From assembly GCF_001625215.2 (NCBI RefSeq), contig NC_030386.2:23096545-23160544 (forward strand): 64,000 nucleotides of DNA. Direction: 5' to 3'. The stretch comes from Daucus carota subsp. sativus. Its lineage: Eukaryota; Streptophyta; Magnoliopsida; Apiales; Apiaceae. Under the pieces are notes generated by a model that was not told where the DNA came from, did not search any database, and saw nothing but the letters and a program-made list of their open reading frames with translations. The position numbers and the translations under genes were made by a program. Positions 12,293 through 24,616 of this stretch are shown in pieces. Each line of letters opens with the position of its first letter. The first letter of the stretch is position 1.

Positions 12293-13969
12293 CACAAGAA
12301 ATTTTGACAAACATGTGTCACTTTGTTTGCTTGCTTTCTAACAAAATCTCTGAATCTACCAACACCCCACCTCTACTTCTAATCACAGATCTGCACTGTT
12401 GAATCAGGTTTCCGAGCTCGAGCAGGTTGGTGCTGTCTCTGTATATTGCATTGACACATAATTGTGAGTCACTCTACTTACCTGATCAGGATCAGTGAGT
12501 TGTCATGTAACCACGAAAGAGCAAGGACGAGGCCTTCTAAAGTTACAACTTACACGTTATATCCTGCTCACACTTCCGGATCGATTTAGACAAACGGGCT
12601 GCAATCATTTACGCTCAATAATTACATGGCTGAAGGACGATTGTATAATTTGTATTTGCAATAACTAGGACTGGCCAATTTGTTTCGCCAGGACCACTGC
12701 AAACATTATTTGAGCTCCATACGGAAAATACACCATGAGTGAGCAGCGTGAATTGTGATTGATTGATAGTAGATATTTTTGTATAAATTTATTTTGTATC
12801 AGTTTAGAAATTAACTTATTTTGGGCCGCTTTTATAACACCGCTGGAAAAAACCTCTGTACGGTTAAGTTTTGACAAGTTCAACAAAAAAATTAATATAT
12901 TTTATTTTTTGAATGTAATAATAGTTGTACATTTTTTTCCCAATTAAGACAAATTGTAATTTAAAAGTACTCTGTAGATTATAAATTCCAATAAATATGT
13001 TCTCGATTATTTTCTCAAACAAATTCACATTTAATAAGAATTATATTTTATACAAGAAATTTATGTATTTAGGCATATATTGGGGTTGTTTGGGAAAGAA
13101 GTAGGGGCTTCTTTTGAGCATTGAGAAGTTACATCCTGCTTGGAAAAAAAAGCAACAGGCTTATTTTGGACTTCAAAAATGGAAATTGAGAAATTAGAAG
13201 TTCTAGTTTCTTTTCTTGTGCTTCTCACCTATTCACTAAAAAATTTATAAAGTTCAAAAGTAATCAAACACTTAACTTAAAATTTTCATTTCCGTTTCTC
13301 ACTCCTATTTCATTTTTTTATTTTAAGCCAGAAGTTCTTCCCAAACAAATCTATTGTTTCCATCGTCAAGAGTTCGTTCGCCGACAAAATAAGTGAGTGT
13401 TTGTTAAAAAAAGTAACTTCTATTTTTAAATATATGAAAAAAAGTTCATGTGGTTGCTTTAAGTTGATTATTACTATCTAATAAAACAAAAATAGACCTG
13501 TAACTTGATTAGGAGTCTGGTAGAAAATTTCCCGTCAAATAAAAATTTGAATTGAATGAAAATAACATTCAATATATTTCTTTTTCTTTGAAACAGTCAA
13601 AGAAATGTATTAATGATCACAAAAAAACAAGCACCCCTGTGAATGATTAGTTCAAATTTCTGGAAAATAGCATTCTTTCTGATGCCGTGAATAATCAGTA
13701 TTGCAACTTTCCCGGGGTTTATTATGATATACGACGCATTTGTTAATAATTTATTTTAATTATTATTTTCTTTATTTCAAAATATGTGTTTATATTTGAA
13801 AAACAATATAATTTAACAATAATTATTCACATAAATTTAGAACTGACTAGTTTTTAATTAAGGAATATTTAACTGAATAAAATTAAATTATGCAACTGTA
13901 CTTAACTGAACCTTAAAATGCATGTGCAGCTTTAGTCCTCCAACCTAAAGAACCGGTGGACGGGGGAGT
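12293..13969. other. Intergenic, no gene seen
   Basis: AT-rich sequence without a supported coding region. A segment about 13085-13350 has an imperfect inverted structure (GTTTGGGAAAGAAGT against ACTTCTTCCCAAAC-like) that may be an old MITE, but I cannot fix its ends. Confidence 0.4.
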
Positions 13970-13974
13970 ATGGG

Positions 13975-14890
13975 CCGGTTTGGCTCGATTTCGGAATAAA
14001 ATCGGAACCGTAATTATATATTTTCGATTTTTAAAATCGAAAACCGCAACCGCTGGTTCAATTTCGGTTTAAAAACCTCAGTTCGGTTTCGGTTACAAAA
14101 CCGACAAATAAAAAAATAAAAAATAATATATGAACGAGACAAATTCACGTGCTTAATCTAGACATAATATTTAATATGGAGTTCAACAAAAATAATATTA
14201 TTTCATTCAATACACTCATGTCAATAATATAAAACTAGCTCTTAACCAGAATACCATATATTATAAACATCAAAATACCATGTCTTGCTATGTAGTTGGT
14301 CTGGCATATTGTTAGGCGTTCAAGTGGTGATCTTTTGTTACTAGTTTTGTGTTTGGGCAAGCAGTTGTTTTATTGTAATTTCTAGTCTTTGCAAGGTTTT
14401 GTAATCTTTTGTTACTTTTCACGTGGTTAATGAAATTGCTTCTATTGATAAAAAAGAAGAAGAAGAACTTCATGGCCTATACATCTTCATATTGAGGTGG
14501 TTTTTTGACGGATGGTTTAGGAAGATTGAGAAAATGTGGTACCAGCCAGAAAACAGAAAATACAGAATGGAAGTGTCATACTAGCAGTGAGCATCAAATA
14601 TTCACTGAGCATGAAATATTAGCACAGACTGTTTCATTTAAATATTATAATAAATTTATTGATTTTAAACATGATATAGATTATATATTTATTATATATT
14701 ACATATATTATTTATTATTTAAATAATCGGTTCGGTTTGGTATTTATCGGTTTGGTTGAAAGGTATAACCGGAACCAAAACATTTAGATCGGTTTGGTTT
14801 TTAATTTTTCAGTTTTGGTTTCGAATTGAGTATATTCGGATCGGTTTTCGTTCGGTTCCAGTTTCAAATCGATTTTTTGCTCAGCCCTAA
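13975..14890. mobile_element. hAT-like element next to the UGT promoter
   Basis: The right end, read on the minus strand, is TAGGGCTGAGCAAAAAATCG, a typical hAT-like terminus. The left end (GGGCCGGTTTGGCTCG) is degraded. Both ends carry GGTTTCGGTT/AACCGAAACC-rich subterminal repeats. A 73-codon frame inside has no protein character. Its right end lies only about 45 bp from the TATA box of the glucosyltransferase gene at 14979. Confidence 0.6.
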
Positions 14891-14934
14891 CTGAAGATGT
14901 GCTTAGACTCTCCAAGCAGTCGAGGTCCAACTGC

Positions 14935-14942
14935 TATAAATA
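14935..14942 (+). promoter_or_regulatory. TATA box of the first UGT85-like gene
   Basis: TATAAATA, 37-44 bp upstream of the ATG, which predicts a very short leader of about 10-15 bases. Confidence 0.65.
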
Positions 14943-14978
14943 TCGACTACAAATAAACAAAAAGAAAAGAACTAAGAA

Positions 14979-16801
14979 ATGGGTTCCAACAAGCCCCATG
15001 CTATGTGCATTCCTGTTCCAACTCAAGGCCACATTAGCCCCATGCTCAAACTAGCCAAGCTCCTCCACCACAAAGGCTTCCACATTTCATTTGTTAACAC
15101 CGAATTCAACCACAGGCGCCTGCTCCATTCTCGAGGTCCGGCAGCTCTCGATGGCTTGCCAGACTTCCGCTACTATGCTATCCCTGATGGCATTCCGCCT
15201 TCAGATCCCAATGCTACTCAATCCCCACCACTCATATTTTCCTACACTCCTGTACATTGCTTGAAACCAATTACTAGTCTCGTTTCACAGTTCAATGAGG
15301 CTAATGTGGACTCGGATGTGCCCCCGGTGACATGCATCATTGCTGATGGTCTCATGACCTTTGCTCTTAAGGTTGCTGACCAGTTTCGGATAGCTAAAGT
15401 GTTGTTTTGGACAGCAAGTACTTGTGGACTTCTCGCGTACAGCCAATACGGCCAGCTTGTTGAAAGAGGCTATACACCACTAAAAGGTACTCCCTCCGTC
15501 CCCTGAGTTGTATAAGCAGGGGAGCGGCACACACTTTAATGCTCCTCTAAAGTTCAGAAAAGGAAAATCTTAAAAATAAGTTAGAGAACCATATTTTATA
15601 GAAGCATTCAAATGCGTGCCAAATAGTGAACGTATAAAATTAAATGGGACGGAGGGAGTAACATAGATCTTGCTTATATTGCATTTTTGTTTCATGTATG
15701 AACTGAAATGTGTTAATTTCTGGGAATTGTTTGTAGAAGACTGATAACTTGATTTGTTATCCAAATAAGTCCATCTGGAATCAGTTACTCAATTCCCTGT
15801 CCGATCCATATTTTGGCTGAATATCTCTTATTTAAGCTTAGATCTTGTATTTCCATGACTTATTCGGTTGATGAATTTCAGATGAGAGCTACGTGACAAA
15901 TGGATATTTGGATGCAATAGTGGATGGGATTCCAGGAATGAAAGACATGAAACTGAGAGATTTCCCAAGCTTTGTAAGAACAACAGACATCAATGATATA
16001 ATGTTTAACCACCTGAAAAACGAAGCTCAAGCCATTTCCAACTGTGATGCACTCATTATCCACACTTTTGATGCCCTCGAAAAAGACTCCGTGGATGCTC
16101 TTTTGCCCATTCAGCCGCACATTTACACGGTTGGTCCAATGCTTAACAACATGCAGGACGAGAAACTCAAGTTCATGGGCTCAAATTTATGGAAAGAAGA
16201 AATTAGCTGTTTTGACTGGCTGGATCAGAGAGAAGCTAACTCTGTTTTGTACGTGAATTTTGGTAGCATAACTGTCATGTCCGCGAAACATTTATCTGAA
16301 TTTGCATGGGGACTAGCAAAGAGCAAGAAACATTTTCTGTGGATAATTAGGCCTGACGTAGTATCCGGTGACTCTGCCATGCTTGCGCCAGAGTTTCTGA
16401 GCGAGACAGAGAACAGAGGAGTCATTGCAAGCTGGTGTCCGCAAGAACAAGTACTGAACCATCCGGCAATTGCTGGATTTTTGACTCATAGCGGATGGAA
16501 TTCGACTATCGAGAGCATTGCAGCTGGTGTGCCGATGATTTCTTGGCCATTTTTTGCTGAACAGCAGACGAATTGTCGGTATTGTTGCGTGGAATGGGGG
16601 ATTGGGATGGAGATTAACAATGAAGTGAAGAGAGATGAAGTAGAGGTGCTTGTTAGAGAATTGATGGATGGCGAAAAGGGTAAAATGATGAAGGAGAATG
16701 TGATGGATTTTAAGAAGAAAGCACAAGAAGCCATGGGACCTAATGGATCGTCTCTGAAGAACTTCAACAGATTAATAAACGAGGTCCTGTTACCTCGCTA
16801 G
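14979..16801 (+). CDS. UGT85-type UDP-glycosyltransferase (copy 1)
   Basis: A family 1 glycosyltransferase of the UGT85 type, which transfers glucose from UDP-glucose to small acceptors such as iridoid aglycones, cyanohydrins or terpenols in the cytosol. Exons are 14979-15486 and 15882-16801 (phase-1 intron; the junction codon is GAT, giving TPLK-DESYVTNGY), coding 475 aa, a normal length. The N-terminal domain has the catalytic His18 (PTQGHISPML) and its partner Asp123 (CIIADGLMTF). The C-terminal PSPG box runs 354-397, from WCPQEQVLNHPA through HSGWNST to FFAEQQ; the final Gln fits UDP-glucose. No break is visible. The closest relative in view is the gene at 22174. The intron contains a Stowaway MITE whose target duplication overlaps the splice donor. 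The acceptor substrate cannot be read from sequence; the name 7-deoxyloganetin glucosyltransferase is often given to such proteins without proof. Confidence 0.95.
15490..15658. mobile_element. Stowaway-like MITE in intron 1 of UGT copy 1
   Basis: The ends CTCCCTCCGTCCC and GGGACGGAGGGAG are inverted repeats, with the TA duplication at 15488-15489 and 15659-15660. The left TA overlaps the splice donor GTA of the host intron (GT at 15487-15488). Part of the interior (AAATCTTAAAAATAAGTTA) recurs at 43985-44040. Confidence 0.9.
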
Positions 16802-16919
16802 GAGAGTTTTGGAGTAACTAAGCACCAAAAGTTGCTTATTGTGTTAGTACTTTAACTTTCTACGTGTATGTTAAGATAAAAAGAGTAAACGTAGTCCCTT
16901 TTTTTATTTTTTTAAAATA

Positions 16920-19008
16920 CTAGTTGATAACCCGTGCCAAGCACGGGTTTAAATAAAATTTTAAAATTTGTAATTTATTAGAAGAATAATGTTTTTTAGT
17001 TACATTATCATATTTTTATTATACCTATTTAAATTATTGTTTTTAAATGATATTTAAATTATTGTTATTTAATATAAGACTTTCTATATATTAAAATTTG
17101 ATCCAACTTTAAATTTATTTTCATAACAATATGGGTATCCGTTCTATGGAGTTCATAAAATAAGAGTATTGGCGTCCAAAATTATATAAAAATAATCTAC
17201 TCGTCTCAGTTTTAATTCTAGTTGAAGTTTTTGTAGATCTAACAGCTGTTGTAGTTGTTTGACAAACTGATATTATAGTTTGACAAAATTAATTAACTTT
17301 CCAAAAGTAATTTGATATCAAATATTTTGACGTATGCATAGACTTTTAGTTCTTTTATTATGTGTTGCAATATGGATAATGACTTCATTTTGTTTGAGTT
17401 TCTATTTGTCAAGTCAGTGTTACCACCGCCTTATTTGTCTTTATCGCAATCTTCTGAAAAACACTGAATAATAATAATTATTATTATTAAAGAAAATATG
17501 ACCAAGTTTTTTGGTACTTTGGTATCAATATTGAATCTTGTTTATTTTAATTCTGAAATATGATAGAAATTTTATAAATTTGTTTCGTAAATTAAATTGT
17601 ATGAGTTTTAAAAATTAAAACGAATATTTGACGTATGTCTAGAGTTTCGGTTCTTTTATTATATGTTGCAATATGGAAAATGACTTCATTTTTTTTGAGT
17701 TTTCATTTGTCAAGTCAGTGTTACCACCGCCTTATTCGTCTTTATCGTAATTTTCTGAAAAACACTAAATGATAATAATAATAATTATTAAAAAATATAT
17801 GATCAAGTTTTTTGGTACTTTGATATCAATATTGAATCTTGTTTATTTTAATTCTGAAATATGATACTCCCTGCGTTTCTTTTTTCTTTTCCTGTTTGTG
17901 ATGTCGGTACTCTTCATAACATGAGACAAATTACTAATTTACATCTAATCTATAAAACTAAATATAGTCATGAGTGATCTTGTTGAATTCGTATTCACGA
18001 GTATTTTAATACGGTGAAGTTTTTATATTTAATGCTAATACGAAATTGAAGATATTAACGATCAAAAGTGTGTGTTGGCAAACGTGAAAAACACAAATAG
18101 AAAAAGTATTTAGAGACAGAGGGAGTAGAAGTTTTACAAATTTATTTTGTAAATTAAATTGTATGAGTTTTAAAAATTAAAACGAATAATTTCGTTGACA
18201 TGATTATTCTATTGATAGGATATTATATTAATATCAATATGAACTCTTTATTTATTTGAACTCTGAAGCATGATAAGATTTATAGAGTTGTTCCGTATAT
18301 TAAATTATTTGAGTTTTAAAAAATTAAAACAAATAATTTTGTTGGTAATATATTTTTATTAGTAAGATAATTGTTATAATACAAAATCTTGTAAAATATA
18401 GAATTTTTTTTATAATAGTAATAATTGTTAAATAAAAAATAATATGTTGATAGCCAAATTTTGATATGAATTTTATAGAACAGTTTCATAAGTTAAATTG
18501 TTAGCGATTTAACTGTGCGGATAGGATAAATGTTATATTACAAAATCCTAAACACCATGGAAGTCTTTTTATAGTAGGATAATAATATTAACCAATATTG
18601 AAATTTTTAAGAATAAAATCCGAATCAATATAAAATTCTGTTCATAATTGTATACTAATAATTATAAAATCCTAAAAATGTATAATAATAAGTATAAAAT
18701 CCTAACAATATGAAAAATTTTTCATAATTCTATAATGGTTATTGTTATTAAATAAAAAATTTATATAACATTGTCTAAATCAATATTGAAGTTTTTAATA
18801 ATAAAATTCTAATCAATACAGAAGTCTTTCACTGTGCTAATGAATATTGAGGTCTTTAATAATAAAATTTTATTCGATATAGAAGTCTTTTGATAATAAT
18901 ATAATAATGAATATAAAATCCTAATCAATATGAAAGTGACCGAATTTTGGTATTTTGGTACCGATGTTCCACCGAAACGTGGTTTCGCTTATTAATAAAG
19001 GGTATTGA
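16920..19008 (-). mobile_element. Non-autonomous Helitron, 2.1 kb
   Basis: Read on the minus strand it starts TCAATACCC and ends with the hairpin CCCGTGC-TTG-GCACGGG, 7 bases, then CTAG, inserted between A and T: the standard Helitron signature (5' TC, 3' hairpin plus CTRR, no target duplication). No Rep/helicase is encoded. It carries a nested Stowaway MITE (17867-18125). Its first half is repeated at 25214-26109 and its second half at about 37636-38820. Confidence 0.85.
17867..18125. mobile_element. Stowaway-like MITE nested in the Helitron
   Basis: The ends CTCCCTGCGTTTC and GAGACAGAGGGAG, with TA on both sides. The same MITE sits at the same place in the copy at 37680-37938, so it was present in their common ancestor. 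Confidence 0.8.
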
Positions 19009-19367
19009 TATATTTTTCTGAAGAATATAAAAAATTAAAACTAATTTCATTTTTTTTACAAAACTATCTTTTCAATATATCTTACATCACGTATAAAAGT
19101 TGAGTCAAAATGATTACTATGTGCGAGTTTAATTTAATCTAACATTTTTGGACTATCGATTTGTATAGGAGATTAAAGGGAAAAATATGGGTGATTGCAC
19201 TACAATTTCATATTTGCGGAAATTACTAAAACTAGACCTGTTTGTTGAATCTATAAGATATTTTATGTCGATAATATTGTCTGTCATTTAAAAAATAATA
19301 TATTATTATTTCTAGTTACTACTCCAACTCTTCGGCTTTCAGTTAGCATCATAATTAACAATCTGCA

Positions 19368-19665
19368 ATGGCATTGGTCACGAGATTAGGCTCTGAATAT
19401 CCAGTTGTGATCTTGAGCAAAACCTCTTGTTCCATGACTCATTCCATCAAGACAGTTTTGGAGCAAACCTCAGGGTTTACGATATTGATGAAGACTCAAA
19501 TGGCCAGCAAATGTAATGGAACTCAAGGCATTAGGACGCAAGCCAAGTGTACCGGCTGTTTTCATAGGGCAGGAACTCATAGGCGGTTCAAATGAAATAT
19601 TTAGCCTCCACCTCAAGGGAAAGCTAGTTCCGTGGCTCTTAAATGCTAATGCAATATGGCTGTAA
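19368..19665 (+). pseudogene. CC-type (class III) glutaredoxin pseudogene
   Basis: Three reading frames together give one plant-specific glutaredoxin of about 99 codons. Frame one (19368 to about 19480) reads ALVTRLGSEYPVVILSKTSC, then SMTHSIKTVLEQ. Frame two reads VYDIDEDSNGQQM. Frame three reads ELKALGRKPSVPAVFIGQEL, then IGGSNEIFSLHLKG and LVPWLLNANAIWL before TAA at 19663-19665. The active-site tetrapeptide is CSMT where class III members usually have CCxC or CCxS. The SVPAVFIG glutathione-binding segment and GG pair are kept. Two frameshifts (near 19475 and 19515) and a short deletion in the linker break the gene. The intact C-terminal wording suggests it broke fairly recently; assembly error is possible but less likely with two events. 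Confidence 0.85.
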
Positions 19666-20399
19666 AGAAGATTCACACAATTAATAATGCTCAGACCATG
19701 AGTAGTCTTACTCTTACCTTTGTTTCTTCACATATGCACTTTCTGTAATTTAGCAAAAGTATTAAGAGAGTCACAATTAAAAATAATTTTTAAAAATTAC
19801 GAGGACAGCAGGGATAGGGAAAAATCTACTATTTTTAAAATATGTCGGAGTTTAAATATATTTTTTCTTCTTATTCTGATAGTCAGTAAGATCTATGACA
19901 TGTAGAACATGAGTCAGTTCCGACCTGATTCCGTCACTGCTCCACATTATATGTAACTCGTAAGTTATCATATAATTAATTTCGATCATATTTACTTGGT
20001 AAAAGATCAGTAATGGGGATCAAGAAGGTGAAGTTGATATGACCATGACCAGAAATTTAATATCTACAAACGAGCATAATTACCTCCTGGGCTGTAGTTT
20101 TTAGAGAATGTTGCAGGCACGAACTTACCTAGCCAAATCTGATACCTGATATGTACCATATCAGAATCCACTCATATCATTTCAAGTCGAAGTAAAATTG
20201 CGATTTAAAGTAATCTAGCTGACTAGCTGCACTATATATATAGTCCCCTACTCCCCTTGAGAGTTGAGATCTGAAGACCTCAAGTTTCTTCGCAACAAAC
20301 TCTCAACTCAAGTCTTATTATAGCCTCCAGAACCAACATAAATATTTGAAAATCTTAGATATTGCACCCTTATTATGAAAATCTTAGAAATCTTAAGAA
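19666..20399. other. Intergenic, no gene seen
   Basis: No supported coding or repeat feature; it separates the glutaredoxin and NPH3 relics. Confidence 0.4.
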
Positions 20400-21550
20400 A
20401 AAAAAAGGAAAGAAAACGGAAAAAATCCTTAAAATTGAGTCTGCATCATAAATTGCACCCTGGCTGTTTCCTTCTGACTGTGCAGGGACAAGGATGTCTT
20501 CAAGAATTACCTGGTCGAGTTGCGAACCAATCTGTCTCTTCAGATCAGATCGACAAGAAGTATTTGCTGATGCTGCTATAGCAGATTTTAACAAACTTGA
20601 AAGAATGGCCCTTGGAAAAGTGCTCTTCCTGAATTGACTAGGTAGTAAACCAACTATTGCTTCGGCAATAACCCTTTATTTCTTTTTAAGTTCTAAGCTG
20701 GAAGCACTACCTTAGCTTTTACTAATTGAGGATCTCTCGTGTCAAGTCCTTGCAGAGAATTATGAACATAATCTATCAAGATTCTGCCAATCATATCATG
20801 TTTCAGACGCTTAGTTTGTACTGCAGAAACAAACCTTTGAAAGGACTTTCCCCATCAATCTCAGGGTATCTCTGTGTCCATTTTTGGAATGCACTCCGAA
20901 GGATAGTTGTGATCAAGCTTAGATAAGCCAGATGTGAGCTGCTCTGTTCTAGCATTATTTGCTATTGAGCTAATAATTCTACTTATCAGGTTGATCTCTT
21001 CTGATATGGGTCAGAGTGTTTCACAATTGTGAAGAACAGCTACCAAGTCTGATATTATCGGAAGTACCATATCCTCTAGATAAACATCAGTTCAGTGTGC
21101 CAGGTTCTTCTCCAAAAATCTTCAGTCGTTTCAAGAAAATGTGCAGCACGACATAAAATAGCAACATTTGATAGTGATATCTCAACGTTCACTCTGTAGC
21201 AGAACTTTGCAGCCAGCTCTACCGCCTCTGGTCCACCAAGGACACCAGAGAGACTGATTTGATTTTTTTTTTTGTATCCTTTGCTTCCACTAATAGCTTT
21301 GAAATTCTAAATTTGGACAAATGTCATGTTTTGATAACAGAAAAAACATCAAGGACTGAAAGTTTCACTATAACCAGACTCTACAATCAAATTCTCTCAA
21401 CAGCTGCTACACTTGAGTATCTTCAACAAATCAATACGCGACTAAGACAAGTAGAAAACAATGAGAGGCAGATACCTCCTTACTCTGTGCAGTGCAAAAC
21501 GCGTTGTTCCAACTTCAACAGTAAGATCGCAGGCAACATCAGATATTGGC
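20400..21550 (-). pseudogene. NPH3/RPT2-family (BTB-NPH3) pseudogene
   Basis: Read from 21550 downwards the minus strand gives pieces of a phototropic-response NPH3-like protein in order: PISDVACDLTVEVGTTRFAL (start of the BTB domain, behind a good acceptor and before a donor GTAAGG at about 21480), GVLGGPEAVELAAKFCYRVN and ALSNVAILCRAAHFLETTED-like BTB sequence (about 21110-21255), ARTEQLTSGLSKLDHNYPSE, VSAVQTKRLKHDMIGRILID, then LKSAIAASANTSCRSDLKRQ and GAIYDADSILRIF (20400-20590) of the NPH3 domain. Stop codons and several frameshifts separate them, and the C-terminal half is absent. NPH3 proteins are substrate adaptors of CUL3 ubiquitin ligases in blue-light signalling. This copy cannot encode one. 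Confidence 0.82.
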
Positions 21551-21555
21551 CTGCA

Positions 21556-22173
21556 AGGTGGAAGAAACAATCAAATTGATATCACTGTGATAATAATCGT
21601 GCATAATTAAAGTACTTCTTTTAAGCTAAGCCAAACGACCCCATAATCAGATCAGGGCCTCTGGTTAGTAAAATTGCAGAGATCTATTGATGATTCGACT
21701 ATTAGCTAACAGACAGTTTGCAGAATTTGTGGCAACCCTCAAAATAAGTACATTCGTTTGGCTTGCTCACCTCTTTTTTTTTGTTAGAGTTGAGGATGAA
21801 TTGTTACAAGTTGACTTGCTTAAGAGGATCATGTCATTAATTCATCACCACTTTAACTATTAAAAACTGCATTATTATATACGAAAAATTATTTTTATCG
21901 TTTTAATATATCTGGTTGATAAAGATTATTCTAGTATATTGTATTTGTCCATGCTTAATCATTGCATAATCCTTGATTATAGCTGTCATTTTCACCCAGA
22001 GTTGCACACTTGATTAAAAAACAAGATAAGACCCCCACAAACTCAGCACACCTCTAATTCTATTCCATTATAAGAGTGGATATCATGTGCATCCATTGAC
22101 TAATCCTCAAAGTCACCTTAAACTCTGTCTACATATCTTCTGTACCCAAGAACAAAGTGATCACATTTGAGTT
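21556..22173. other. Upstream region of UGT copy 2
   Basis: Intergenic. A weak TATA-like TATAAG (about 22069-22074) lies some 100 bp before the ATG. Nothing else is recognised. Confidence 0.4.
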
Positions 22174-24616
22174 ATGGCTTCCCAAAAACAAGCAACTCGA
22201 CCCCATGCTCTGTGCATTCCTCTTCCAGCTCAAGGTCATGTCAACCCCATGCTCAAACTAGCCAAGCTCCTCCATCAGAGAGGCTTCCATATATCTTTCG
22301 TCAACAATGAATTCAATCACAGGCGTCTGCTCAAGGCTCGAGGCCCTGCTGCACTTGATGGCTTGCCAGACTTTAGGTACTATGCCATCCCTGATGGCGT
22401 GCCCCCTACGGATCCGGATGCTACTCAGCACCCTGCTTTGTTGTTTACATACACTCCAGTACACTGCTTGGAACCACTTGAGAAACTTGTTTCAGAGTTT
22501 AATGATGAAGCCTCTGACGTGCCACCAGTCACTTGTATTATTGCTGATGGTCTCATGAGCTTCGTGCTTAAGGCTGCTCAACACCCTGAGATTCCTAAAG
22601 TGTTGTTTTGGACAACAAGTGCATGTGGACTCCTTGGATATATGCAGTATGGACAACTTATTGAAAGAGGCTATACACCACTTAAAGGTAAAAGATCCGT
22701 AACTCTATTACAAATTTGTTTCTTCTGTCTGCATGCATCGGCTTCTGGACCATGTTACTGCAAAATGTGTAAAACAGGTAAACAGATTAAGTTTGTTGAA
22801 ATGGTAAGATCTATATAATGTTATTCTTTCGGTGGTCAAACTTCTGAAACAAAATACAGGTCTTATTATCTTAGATCATGGTCAAACTTCTGCAACAGAC
22901 ACAGTGTTATATTTTCAAAATTATGATCAAACTAGTGTTATTAATTGTCAAACTTTTGCTGTAGATATGTTTGTTATAACTACTTATGTTGACTGGATAC
23001 ACAGATTTTGTATGCATGCAGTAGATATATAGATATGTTACCACAATATTTGTGTAAAACAAGTAAACATATTAGGTGTGTTGAATCCGTGGCCAAAAAA
23101 ATAAAAAATTAGGTGTTTTGAATTTGTGATATTTAATGGTAACAACTGAAATTGAATTATGATCTATATTGATCAAGCAGAGGCTTGGCTTAATTTTTGT
23201 CTAAATTGCAGACACAAATCAAACTTAGAAGATGCTGTTATTGCATCTGGAACACTCTGAAAGTTAGTACAAATGAGCTTGTCCGATTCATATATTACCA
23301 ATTGCAATGAGTATTAAGATTTGTAATGTTTTTAGACCCCATAGTAAACTCTCTTATTACAAAGAGTTCATTCACAAGGCTTAAAACATTTCACAAGTGT
23401 TTTTATTTTATAAATCTTATTTTTAAAATGTTTTGATGACTAAAATAGTTAAAACCTTGAAATTGGGAGGTCTGCAATTTGTATACATATTTTGTTACCC
23501 AGTCTGTTTAATCTGTGAAAATTATACATATCATTGGTTTCTGAAATGTCTCAAGCAGAATAGTGCATTTTACATGATTTCAATGAACTTGTAAATTCAA
23601 AAGATTGATCCCAAATATAATATACTTGTAATTTCACATGTTTTATCAATACATTCTGATGTACTTAATTTATTTTTTTCCCAGATGAGAGCTATGTGAC
23701 AAATGGATATTTGGATACAGTAGTGGATGGAATTCCAGGAATGAAAGGCATGAAATTGAGAGATTTCCCAAGCTTTGTCAGAACAACAGACATCAATGAT
23801 ATTTTGTTTAACCACCTGAAAAACGAAGCTGAAGCCATTTCTAACTGTGATGCACTCGTTATACACACTTTTGACGCGTTGGAAAAAGATTCTCTGGATG
23901 CTATTTTGGCCATTCAGCCACAAACTTACACAATTGGTCCATTGCTTAATCAGATGCAAGACAAAAACCTTGAATTCATGGGCTCTAATTTATGGAAAGA
24001 AGAAGTTAGCTGCATTGACTGGCTCAATCAGAAAGAAGCCAACTCAGTTGTGTATGTCAACTTCGGTAGTATTACTGTAATGTCTAAGCATCATTTATCT
24101 GAATTTGCGTGGGGACTAGCCAACAGCAAGAAACAGTTTTTGTGGATCATTAGGCCTGATGTAGTTACCGGTGACTCTGCCATGCTTCCGCCAGAGTTTC
24201 TGACAGAGACAAAGGATAGAGGCATCATTGCAAGTTGGTGTCCACAAGAACAAGTACTGAATCATCCGGCAATTGCTGGATTCCTGACTCATAACGGGTG
24301 GAATTCAACAATTGAGAGCATTTCTGGTGGAGTGCCAATGATCTGTTGGCCGTTTTTTGCAGAACAACAGACTAATTGCCGATACTGTTGTGTAGAATGG
24401 GGAATTGGAATGGAAATTGATAACGACGTGAAAAGAGATGAAGTGGAAGGGCTTGTGAGAGAATTGATGGATGGTGAAAAGGGTAAAGATATGAGGAAGA
24501 ATGTACTTGACTTGAAGAAGAAAGCACAAGAAGCTTTAATGCCTGGTGGATCGTCTCTGAAGAATTTGGACAAACTTATACATCAGGTTCTACTACATAA
24601 TTCTAATAGTTCCTGA
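22174..24616 (+). CDS. UGT85-type UDP-glycosyltransferase (copy 2)
   Basis: Paralogue of the gene at 14979, with the same structure: exons 22174-22687 and 23685-24616, phase-1 intron at the same codon, 481 aa. Catalytic His22 (PAQGHVNPML) and Asp125 (CIIADGLMSF); PSPG box 356-399, from WCPQEQVLNHPA through HNGWNST to FFAEQQ, with HNGW where copy 1 has HSGW. The donor here is the ordinary AAAG/GTAAAAG, showing the ancestral state before the MITE entered copy 1. The intron is longer (997 bases against 395). The C-terminus ends LLHNSNSS. The two proteins are alike throughout, so tandem duplication is the simple explanation. Its 3' end and downstream flank were copied, broken, to 40300-40677. The acceptor is not determinable from sequence. 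Confidence 0.96.
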
